From Panicum virgatum (Eukaryota > Streptophyta > Magnoliopsida > Poales > Poaceae): a stretch of DNA of 64,000 bases. The notes beneath the pieces are model-generated. The model ran no database searches. It had not been told where the DNA came from and worked only from the letters and a program-made list of their open reading frames with translations. The position numbers were made by a program, and so were the translations under genes. This document shows, piece by piece, positions 55,356-64,000 of the stretch. Position 1 is the stretch's first letter. Each line of letters opens with the position of its first letter. The DNA lies in assembly GCF_016808335.1 (NCBI RefSeq), contig NC_053146.1, forward strand, positions 36,080,470-36,144,469, in the 5' to 3' direction.

Positions 55356-58070
55356 ATGGACCCCTTCGGTGATGATGAGGTCGCCGAGCAATACATGTTG
55401 GACGCAATAAACGAAGATATGAGGGCCAACACCACCCAGCCAATCACTGAAGAAGATGCTCAGACAGCTGATTCGTTCCTGAATATGTCTGGAGATGCCG
55501 ATGAAGAAGATGATGACTTTGCGCCACCGCCCAATCAACAGCAGCATGTTCCAGTACGAATCTTAAAACTATATGCATGGTGACTTCGGTAGATTAGTTT
55601 TGCGATTAACATATCTTTTCTGTAATTTAGTCGACCTCCGCATCGACTTCATTGAGCCAGTCAAAAGGGAGACGCCAGCCAACCAAGAAAATGGAGGGAA
55701 GACAGGTCGTCAAAGAAGTGGACGCAGAGGGCTGTCCAAGTGCTCCAGAGGCTGCTAGCACAAAATTTGTCAACCAATGTGGGGTTATTGTTCGGGCAAG
55801 AATTCTGATCACCACAAGACTATGGAAAACGAGCAAACCCGAAGAACAGCAACACGCCGTGCCTGCACATCAGAAGGAAATGCTATGGGCAGAACTCAAG
55901 GATATGTTCACTCTTTCTGAAGAAGTTGACCAAGAACTTGTGAAGAAATGTGCCTTGAAAAAGATGCCCCTTGCCTTTGCAACTTTCAAGAAGAAGTTGT
56001 ACATCAATTACATCAAGAAGGATAAGGAGCCGAACTGGGACGATCTTCCTCAGGTTAAACCATACTGGGAGGAGTTCAAACAATACAAACTATCAGAGTA
56101 AGCCCAAGAAAAATCCGAACAGGCCAAGGTGAATGCAGCAAATAAGAAGTACAGCCACCACCTTGGGGCTGCCGGGTACAAGAAGTCAATAAAAAAAATG
56201 GCAGAAGATGGATCAGGACCTTATGGATAGAGGCATCAGGCCGACGACTTGGGATTGGCCAGATAGATCCAAGTGATGGTTATTTGCTAATGGCGTGACA
56301 CTAAACCAGTTGGATGGAAATTTGGTCATGCCCGAGCATATGCAAGAAGTGTCCCGCGATCTAGTCGCTGCAATAAATGAGACCCAACAAGGAACATTCC
56401 AGCCTCAAAGGGAGAATGATGAGCTGACAAGGGCATTAAAGAATCCGGAACACCCTGGACGAGCCCACGGCATCGGCGTGGTCCCATGGAAAGTTGCTTG
56501 GGCCGGAGATTCCTCTTACAAGACTCACCGAAAGAGCAAAGCCGAACAGGAAGAGAAACTTCGTGCCATGCAAGAAGAGATGACAAGGAAGGTTGCGTCC
56601 TTGGAATCTCAGATGGACGCCAAGGTCAATAAGGCAGTGCAGCTAGCTCTGAGCCAAAGGGGCACTGCTGGGTCGCACCCGGATGTTGTGATAAGCCCGG
56701 TCTCTCAGCAACGCAGCAGCTGTGCATCCACAGTGGCGCCCGACGTACAAGCGGAACAACAACCCCAGATTGAGCCAACGGCGGTAGATGACCAGAGGTA
56801 TCCAGTGGACGATGTCACCATGCCGACACCGTGCGAGCTTCATGTGCGAGCAAGAAATATATCCATTCATGTCGCATACGGGTCAGCCCTGCCCCTGAAT
56901 CCTTCTACTACAATTCATGGAAGGCCAATACCCCATGGCTACACCTCCGTCACAGTCGAGCAGATAGTTGGAAACAATGAGGATCTTGAGCTCGACTTCG
57001 TTGGAGGGGATGGAGAGAAGACATTGGGAGACGCACTGCACGGGGTCGTTCTATGGCGCAAGGCCGACATCAAACTTACTGCAAGCACAACGGCTCTCGT
57101 ACAGACCGATTGCCCGTCTCCGCGGTCTCCCTCACCGCCGTCCCCACAACCACCTCCTTCACCACTATCTCCGTCGGCGCAAAGGGCCACGAGTACTCCA
57201 ATTCCTCTTGACCCAGAAAAAGGAAAGAAAAAGACAGCATCCCTCCCAGCGGCTGGACCCTCAAAGAAGAAGCAGAAACGGTGGAAAGAAAATTAACCTA
57301 CGAGAAAACTGCTGAGGAGTTGGAAGAGGAGTCTGCTCGATATATAAAAGAACAATTGAAGCCTAAAGTCCCCCCGCCGAGGGAAAAGGTACCTCTAGAA
57401 CTTGGGAAAAAGCTTCTCGCAAACCTAGACAACCCACCAAAACTGAAAAGGTTACCCTCGGACTATGATCGTACTCTGACAAAAGCACACAAGGTGAGAA
57501 ATCTGAAGAAAAAATGTGGCAAGACCATTCCTCAGCTTGGCACACAACAAAAAGGACTCGAGCCCCTCCGGGTGCCAAGGTTGCCACTCCTACACCCGAC
57601 GGACGTACAACTCCAGGAGGACATACAGGCCGCGATATTTCTTTCTGAAACTGCATTAACGCTAGAGAAGGCAACGGGGCAAGTGGAGGCGGAAATCCCT
57701 GTCGCTCCCATTCTTACTCCATTCCAGTATGGAAAACCTTTTGTCACTGAGGAAGAGGAGAAAAGTCTAGGCACGCAGATGTTCAATTTGCATAGATGGT
57801 ACCTGCGAATGTCGAATGACCTAGGGAAAATGTTTGGAGTCAAGTATCGTGACCATGATTTCTTCCGCGGGGAGGAGGACTTCTGGGTGTACTTCGAAAA
57901 TTTATATCACATTTACCATCGATAAGCCCTCGACGCCTCTATCATCACCATTTGGGTTTTGTAAGTATCACTTACCTCTACATTAATACTTTTTGTTAAC
58001 AAGAACATAATTATATGTGTGCATTATAAAATTTCTATTGTATCGTTTAGACAGGAGACCCAAAGAAGTC
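55356..58070 (+). pseudogene. CACTA TNPA-type protein (Transposase_24-like) with C-terminal extension
   Basis: Exon 1 55,356-55,553 (MDPFGDDEVAEQYMLDAINE, then an acidic DADEEDDDF), intron 55,554-55,630 (GTACGA...TTTAG), exon 2 onward. Core: LKDMFTLSEEVDQELVKKCA, PYWEEFKQYKLSE, KKYSHHLGAAGYKKS (about 56,145), then TWDWPDRSK and GRAHGIGVVPWKVAWAG (56,460), a coiled-coil-like EEKLRAMQEEMTRKVASLES (56,550), a Pro-rich linker and a C-terminal part (MFGVKYRDHDFFRGEEDFW, 57,831) that in related proteins precedes a Ulp1 peptidase. Breaks: TAA at 56,099, a shift in an A8 run near 56,190, a TGA near 56,275 and a shift near 57,285. A second intron (about 57,961-58,051) leads to an exon cut at 58,107 by LTR C'. 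In En/Spm, TNPA binds subterminal repeats. Confidence 0.82.
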
Positions 58071-58616
58071 GAAAACATGGATGGCACCATCAGATCGGCT
58101 TCATGTTGTGGCAGAACCGCCTAAATTATCCCGGCTCAAGTGCGTAAACCATCACCATAAAGGCAACATTAGCTTAAACGCACTTCAAACGGAACAATTT
58201 TTTGGTCTGTCGGGTAACGTCCCGATACAACCACCGATTCTCGGATCGAACAAGCATACCTCGCACGAAGGCGAGTCCAGAGATATTACAACCACAAATT
58301 TTACAACACAGGCAAGTTCAGTAGTGATTACAAAATAGTTCAAACCATTATTACAAAACCAACTTAAGTAAAACAGTTCTACAAAACATAATTATAAGTT
58401 CAGAGTCTAAACAGCGGAAGATGAAACACGATTTCTACAACACGTCGCCAAAAGTATACCAAGCTAGCCCAAGCCGGGTATCACTCGTCATAGTCATTGC
58501 CGGCCGAAGACGTATCCCATTCTACGGACCAGCCAGGAGGCAAAGCGCAAGGATAGGTCAAGCTAGCGATCTGATCCTCAAAACTCATACCTGAAAAAGG
58601 ATTTCAACAGCAAGGC

Positions 58617-58636
58617 TGAGTATTCTAATACTCAGC
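58617..58636 (-). other. CTGAGTATT hairpin in LTR C'
   Basis: CTGAGTATT-AG-AATACTCAG on the minus strand, identical to LTR C. Confidence 0.8.
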
Positions 58637-59356
58637 AAGACTTAACCGACAACGGGTATAAGTAGCCCACCTTAGCTAGACTATGCAAGGCATTTGTAAG
58701 GCTCTGGTTTTCCTTTGCTGAAAAGCAATAAAGAGTAGGTCCTTACTTTCAAGTTTTAGCTTCAAGATTCTAGTTGATTAACCATTCTATGTAAGCATCT
58801 ACTAACCAAACATGGTGGAACTTCTAAGCAAGCATCAAGATTAATAAGAATATTGTTGCTCTTATTACTCTGTGTGGCAAAGAGATCAAGCAGTCTCATT
58901 TCATCGTGAGAGGCGGACGATTCTGAATCGAAATTCAACCTTGCAAGGGTAACCTAGCACACACGTCTGGAATACCGTCGGGTCATTCCCAAACAACCGT
59001 TAACCTTTCTTTCCGGCTTGTGGATAGTGTCACTCTCCCCGACTACAGGGCTCCAAGGCCGAACCTTGTCCCTAGAAGTCGTAGTGTTGTGCAACATAAA
59101 ATAAAACCTATCCCTACTGAGAGAGTGGGAGGTATATCCACTCCCCGGTCCAATCGGCTACTAGGCTTGCCGCGTACCATATTTACGGCATGTGACTAGT
59201 ACTTTCAAAAACTTAACCAGCACTACCACACACCGCGACCTTAGCAAGTTTATCAACACAGACGGGGTCTCACATAGGACATAATATCGAACACAACCCC
59301 GTCCGTCGTCCTTATATTGATAACAGAAAGTAAACAAGCAATTCCTATAAAGCTCG

Positions 59357-59377
59357 CGAGTGACAGGCAATCACTCG
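59357..59377 (-). other. CGAGTGA hairpin in LTR C'
   Basis: CGAGTGA, a 7-base loop (one base different from LTR C), then TCACTCG. Confidence 0.75.
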
Positions 59378-59539
59378 ACTTTTACCGGTCCTATAAGCTT
59401 AGCAATTATTCGAACTCAAGTCTAGTGTTCAGTACATAGGTTCCTAGGATCATGCATCTAGAGTTTCAATTCAACTCCTATGAACTGTAAATGCACAAGT
59501 AAAATAATACAGTAAATGAAATTAATTTTGAAGTATAGG

Positions 59540-59708
59540 TTATGTCCGGGGCTTGCCTTCTCGGTAATTGCTAACTATTTCAGCGCTAGGCTCTTCCGAA
59601 CTTTGGTTCGGGGCTTCAGTTAGTTCCGCAGTGTTCACTTGAGCTTCGAGATCACCTCCGTCAGACTCCGGAATCAACTCGTACGTCCCGTCTGACAAAG
59701 TAGTCGTA
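59540..59708 (-). other. acidic exon-like reading frame in LTR C'
   Basis: After TTGCATTACATATAG it encodes TTTLSDGTYELIPESDGG, an acidic stretch, then REGKPRT and a stop. The differences from LTR C (Asn/Asp, Ala/Thr, Lys/Glu, Arg/Ser, Asp/Asn) keep the frame and the acidic character. Confidence 0.45.
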
Positions 59709-61910
59709 TCTATATGTAATGCAAGAACAACATTATAAACAAACATGGGCAATCGTTTATAGAGTAGTTAAATGACAAATTTAACTACACAAGGCATCAT
59801 GATTAACAGCACAAAAGAAGTTAACTAACTTCATAAAATGAGTGGTGGTGATTTATCATACCACTAAGTCATGGTTTGTAAATAAATCATCAAATCAGAG
59901 TACAAAAAGTAATAAATTATACCAAAATTACACTAAACAGAACACGAACAAAGTAATCTACCCTTCAAAAATCATATCAAGACATGTAATCATTTAATCA
60001 CAATAAATCATTTATGCAGGCAACACCTTGTACAAGCTTGAATTATACAGACTAGAATATTGCAAAGTAGAAGCTCAAAATTTAACAGGAGATTTACAAA
60101 GGTAAGATCTAGCTACAGTGAATTTTTCATGATTTTATCTACACAGAATTAACTCTGAGAAAATAACTAAAACAAACAACAGATTAGCAAGATTTATTTT
60201 TAGCCCCTAATCTAGCCATGAACTAAGGCTCAAACTTCCTGGACAAGCTAATATACTCCAGAAGAACACTCAGGAATATTTTCAGGATTTAACAAGAACA
60301 GAAACTATTTATCATAAATAAAGTATACTAAACAAGTATTAAATCAAATAAATAGCTACACAAGAGAACTGATCATGAAATTTTTATAGCAAAGCTAGTG
60401 TAACATGAGTAAACTACCACAAAAATTTCAGAGCAAGACCAGCTTTCAAGCATTAGATAAGAAAAAGACTAAACATCTAGTATTTATTTACCTAGTGACA
60501 CAAAACCATTTATACGGCAAAAACTTGCAACTAAAGCCTAACATATTATGGTTCTACTGCATAGAGCTCTTCAAGAGGATTCCAAAACATCAAGATTTTC
60601 TAATTTACGAATTTTCTACGAATTGATCTAGAATTTCAAAGTTCACTGAAAATATTACAAAGCAGCCCCTACTGGCACTATTCATCTGAGTCTAGGCCTA
60701 TGCAAATAACCCCCTGGGTTTTCTTTCCTTTCAACCCGAGGTCCCTGGGCCGGGTCAGAGAGGGGAGGCGGCGGTTGACCGGCCGTTTCCCGGCGAGGGG
60801 CTCACCGGCGGCGAGAGGGGAGGGGTGCGTGAGCTTCACGGGTGCAAGGCGCACCTCTGGGTGGCCTAGGGTTGCGCGGAGGGGCTCGGAATCGGCAGCT
60901 CGGCGGAGCAGGGCGGGTCGGTGGCGGAGGCAAGCGACGGCGAGGGTGCTCCGGTGAGGTTCAGGCGAGGGGAAGTGGCCTGGGAGCTGCGCGAGGTTGA
61001 GGCGGTGCTAAAGGTGGGGGCTGTAGGGGTAGAGCGGGTCTGGGGTGGCGGCTCCGCGGCGGGGTGAAGCTCGCCGGCGTTCGGGGTGAGCGGCGGCGGC
61101 GTTCTGGGGCGTGGGGTTAGGGAACTGGCGAAAAGAGGAGGGGAATAGAGCGCGGGGCTTCTTGTAGTGCTCAGGCGCGCGAAAGATCGAGAGCTGGGCC
61201 TCGGGTTTGGGCTCTCCACGGCGGCGTCGCGGTGGCGGCCGCCGGGGAGGTTCTGGGCGCGGCGGGGCGGCGTGGCGAGGGGTGGAGGCGCCAGCGCGAG
61301 GCAACAGGCGGGGGAGGAGCTCGTCCGCGACGCGTGGGCGCCAGCGCACGGCGAATTGATGGCCGGGAAGGCCGGGAAATCGTCGGCGGGCGGCGCTGTC
61401 GGTGGCCGGCGGCGAGAAGCAGAGCAGAGAGGGGGAGATGGTCATAAGGGCAATTTTGCAATTTCCAAAAGTTCCAGGGACCTTTCTGTAAACAAGCAAT
61501 AATTTTTAAATCAAAGCTCAAATGGAAAAGTACCCAACATGAAAGTTGTTCAAAATTTCAAGATCTACAACTTTGATGTTGTGCAAAAATTTATTTGGCC
61601 AAAGCTTCAAGAGCTAAAATTAAAACTGTTGAAGGGATTTTGAATTCCAGGAAATTTGTTTTTTTTTTGAAGCAATTTCATTTCAAATGTAGACCTTCAA
61701 GCAAAAATTGATGCCATGCAATAAATGCACTAAAATTTTGCACAAACACCCTCCACAAAAGCTATATTCAGAAATAACTATATAAAGGACCTTGCATAAA
61801 ATCATAATTACACATATACCCTTTCATAATTACAAAAAGATCCTTTTTAAGTAATTCTAGCACATGATGCATAGCAAACCTACCCAATTACTGTGCAGAC
61901 ACTTAATTAA

Positions 61911-64000
61911 TTACTGTGTAAACACCCGGGATGTTACAGCCTTCCCCCCTAAAAAGGAATCTCGTCCCGAGATTACAGGAAGAAAAGGGTGCAAAGAATT
62001 GGTACCTGGATTGGTTCTAAGAAAGTCGGGAAAGTTTCTTTGGAGAAAATTTTCAGTCTCCCAAGTAGCTTCTTCTACAGTATGCTGATTCCACTGGATC
62101 TTGTACATTTTAACTTTCTCCCTTCTAGTACTTCTTTCTTTGGTGTCAAGAATCTTGATCGGATACTCCGTATAAGATAGATCGGATTCAATTTCGATAT
62201 CTTGTGGTTCAAGGATTTCAGTAGGTACCCTGGTGCACTTCCGAAGTTGTGAGACATGGAAGACATCATGAACGGCGGCCAACTGAGATGAAAGACGAAG
62301 TCGGTAGGCAACGGGTCCACAAGTTTCGATAATTTCAAATGGTCCAATGTATCGGGGTGCTAATTTTCCTTTTAATCCAAAGCGTTGAACACCTTTAGTA
62401 GGAGATACTCGCAAATATACAAAGTCTCCTACCTCGAATTGTAAAGGATCTCTCCTTTTGTCTGCATAACTTTTCTGTCTTGATTGAGCTGCTTTAAGAT
62501 TAACCTGGATAATTCTGACTTGCTCCTCTGCCTCCGAAACTAAATCTGGCCCAAAAATTTTGCGTTCCCCAGCTTGTGACCGATTCAAAGGAGTTCGACA
62601 CCTTCGACCGTATAATGCTTCAAATGGGGCCATTTGCAAGCTAGATTGATAACTGTTATTGTATGAAAACTCTGCCAGTGCTAAGCACTTAACCCAATTC
62701 TTGCCATATTGAATAACACATGCCCTCAACATGTCTTCAAGGATTTGATTGATTCGTTCAGTTTGCCCATCTGTTTGTGGATGATAAGCCGAACTACGAA
62801 TCAATTTTGTTCCAAGGGATTCCTGCATTTGCTCCCAGAAACGTGCTATAAACTGAGGCCCACGATCAGAAATAATCGTCTTTGGAATGCCATGTAAACG
62901 AACAATCTGATCGAGATAAATCTCTGCGTACTTCTTGGCAGAATAAGTGGTGTGTACTGGAATAAAATGAGCGGTCTTGGTGAGTCTATCAACGATTACC
63001 CAAACAGAATCATGCCTATGAGGAGTAATGGGTAAACCAACGATAAAATCCATACTGATGTCCTCCCATTTCCAGGATGGAATAGATAAAGGTTGGAGAG
63101 TACCAGCTACTTTCAAATGACTAGCTTTAACTCTTTGACAGACATCACACTCAGAAACATATCTGGCGATCTCTCTTTTCATTCGAGTCCACCAGAAATT
63201 TTGTTTGAGATCATGGTACATCTTGGTACCACCGGGATGAATCGAAAACTTCGATAGATGTGCTTCATCAAGGATTTGCTTTCTAAGCTGATGATCCTTA
63301 GGTACTACCAGTCGGGATTCGAACCATAGAACTCCCCTATGATCCACTCTGAAACATTTATACTTTGCTTCTCCCTGTGATAACTTTTCCTTGATAACCT
63401 TGATACCCTCATCATGTAATTGTCCCATGATGATGCTATCATGAAGTGTAGGCTCAAGGGATATATGGTTCAAACTTCCTTGAGGTACCATTTCTAGGTT
63501 TAACTTCATCATTTCCTGGCATAGAGTTTCATTGAATGGTTCTACAGATAGACAATGGCATTGTGACTTGCGGCTGAGTGCATCCGCAACCACATTAGCC
63601 TTTCCTGGATGATAATGTACTTCTAGATCATAATCCTTTATCAACTCCAGCCAGCGTCTCTGTCTCATGTTGAGATCCGCTTGAGTGAAGATATATTTGA
63701 GACTCTTATGGTCAGTGTAAATATTACAGTGAGTTCCCATAAGATGATGTCTCCACATCTTAAGAGCGTGAATAACCGCTGCTAATTCCAGATCATGGGT
63801 CGGATAATTCTTCTCATGATCCCGGAGAGCTCTTGATGCATAAGAAATAACCCGGTTGTCCTGCATAAGCACACAACCAAGTCCCGTACCCGACGCATCA
63901 CAATAGACATCAAAAGGTTTAGTACTGTCCGGTGTAGACAATACTGGAGCGGTAGTCAATCTTGCTTTAAGAGTTTGGAAAGCTTCTTCACACTTATCAT
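61911..64000 (-). CDS. pol: RNase H, integrase and chromodomain, open to window edge
   Basis: Open without a stop from the right edge to TAA at 61,911. Counting from the Met at 63,959: RNase H with DASG (20-23) and TDHKSLKYIF (81-90); the linker [15 protein letters not shown]; integrase zinc finger His233, His240, Cys270, Cys273; catalytic core Asp303 (SMDFIVGLP), Asp364 (IISDRGPQF) and Glu400 (TDGQTERIN), a D-35-E spacing; the GPY/F-like GKLAPRYIGPFEI; and a C-terminal chromodomain (about 600-655, KMYKIQWNQHTVEEATWETE). Residues upstream of that Met are also in frame (DKCEEAFQTLKARL). The frame reads through the polypurine tract and stops 27 bases inside the LTR. The family role is degrading the RNA template and integrating the cDNA, with the chromodomain targeting chromatin. 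It could be intact if the upstream half is; that cannot be seen here. Confidence 0.93.
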   Translation of the reverse strand, partial: DKCEEAFQTLKARLTTAPVLSTPDSTKPFDVYCDASGTGLGCVLMQDNRVISYASRALRDHEKNYPTHDLELAAVIHALKMWRHHLMGTHCNIYTDHKSLKYIFTQADLNMRQRRWLELIKDYDLEVHYHPGKANVVADALSRKSQCHCLSVEPFNETLCQEMMKLNLEMVPQGSLNHISLEPTLHDSIIMGQLHDEGIKVIKEKLSQGEAKYKCFRVDHRGVLWFESRLVVPKDHQLRKQILDEAHLSKFSIHPGGTKMYHDLKQNFWWTRMKREIARYVSECDVCQRVKASHLKVAGTLQPLSIPSWKWEDISMDFIVGLPITPHRHDSVWVIVDRLTKTAHFIPVHTTYSAKKYAEIYLDQIVRLHGIPKTIISDRGPQFIARFWEQMQESLGTKLIRSSAYHPQTDGQTERINQILEDMLRACVIQYGKNWVKCLALAEFSYNNSYQSSLQMAPFEALYGRRCRTPLNRSQAGERKIFGPDLVSEAEEQVRIIQVNLKAAQSRQKSYADKRRDPLQFEVGDFVYLRVSPTKGVQRFGLKGKLAPRYIGPFEIIETCGPVAYRLRLSSQLAAVHDVFHVSQLRKCTRVPTEILEPQDIEIESDLSYTEYPIKILDTKERSTRREKVKMYKIQWNQHTVEEATWETENFLQRNFPDFLRTNPGTNSLHPFLPVISGRDSFLGGKAVTSRVFTQ
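61939..61951 (-). other. polypurine tract of family C element
   Basis: TAGGGGGGAAGGC on the minus strand, immediately before the LTR start TGTAACATC. Confidence 0.85.

Larger units (their letters stand above)
54417..58106 (+). mobile_element. CACTA DNA transposon 2, left part
   Basis: Left terminus CACTACTAGAAATTTC at 54,417, preceded by ACT. A subterminal AT-rich tandem repeat and a TNPA-type gene follow in the same direction. It is cut at 58,107 by the end of LTR C'. The right part is presumably beyond the window's right edge. Confidence 0.7.
58107..61938 (-). repeat. 3' LTR of family C element (LTR C')
   Basis: Minus strand: starts TGTAACATCCCGGGTG at 61,938 and ends GCGGTTCTGCCACA at 58,107. 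3.83 kb. It contains the acidic frame (59,540-59,708), the CGAGTGA hairpin (59,357-59,377) and the CTGAGTATT hairpin (58,617-58,636). Confidence 0.92.
58107..64000 (-). mobile_element. chromodomain Ty3/gypsy element of family C, 3' part
   Basis: 3' LTR, polypurine tract and pol read leftwards. The 5' half and 5' LTR are beyond 64,000. It is inserted in the TNPA-type gene of CACTA 2. Its LTR is the same family as solo LTR C at 18,852-22,581. Confidence 0.92.

Noticed and set aside
61008..61521. Several GC-rich open frames on both strands
   Set aside because: Same GC-rich part of LTR C'. Not conserved with LTR C at 19,240-19,945 in frame.

Overview
The window looks like intergenic, TE-dense DNA of a grass nuclear genome, most likely a panicoid. 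The basis is the type of repeats: very long GC-rich LTRs of chromodomain Ty3/gypsy elements, an Athila-like element, Tat and SIRE-type LTRs, CACTA elements with CCGGT-rich palindromic subterminal repeats, L1 and RTE LINEs, and Stowaway, Tourist and TGTTTGGTT-type MITEs. I found no convincing host gene, rRNA or functional tRNA. Nearly every coding stretch is transposon protein, usually carrying stops or frameshifts.

Layout. 1-2.5 kb: 5' part of a copia element on the minus strand with its LTR. 2.5-4.75 kb: LTR debris (SIRE-type LTR inside an older minus-strand LTR). 4.75-7.0 kb: a truncated LTR 'A'. 7.0-34.3 kb: a nest. An Athila-like non-autonomous element 'E' (minus) carries a Tat solo LTR in its gag/protease region (13.7-14.9 kb). 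Its right LTR is split by a complete chromodomain gypsy element 'B' (17,735-33,943, plus). B's own 5' LTR is split by a solo LTR 'C' (18,852-22,581) flanked by GCCCC duplications. 34.3-36.3 kb: truncated LTR 'F' (minus). 36.3-39.3 kb: a cluster of MITEs. 39.6-44.2 kb: solo LTR 'D' (minus) holding an RTE LINE tail with a 16-bp target duplication. 44.2-46.8 kb: two 5'-truncated L1 LINEs (minus). 47.1 kb: an mPing-like Tourist MITE. 47.6-52.8 kb: CACTA element 1 with a decayed tnpD transposase gene. 52.8-54.4 kb: LTR fragment. 54.4-58.1 kb: CACTA element 2 with a decayed TNPA-type gene. It is cut at 58,107 by a minus-strand gypsy element of the C family, whose 3' LTR (58,107-61,938) and uninterrupted pol reading frame (to the right edge) are present.

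The least explained signal is shared by the chromodomain-type LTRs (A, B, C, D, C'; partly F). They have a short acidic Glu/Gln/Pro-rich reading frame that always starts after a TAG splice-acceptor-like site and closes with a Gly-Lys-Pro/Trp motif. In A-D and C' it is followed by an RNA-type hairpin whose stem has changed in a compensatory way between families, and then by a second CTGAGTATTAG hairpin. This suggests an LTR-encoded, possibly spliced product plus structured RNA. It is my inference and is untested.
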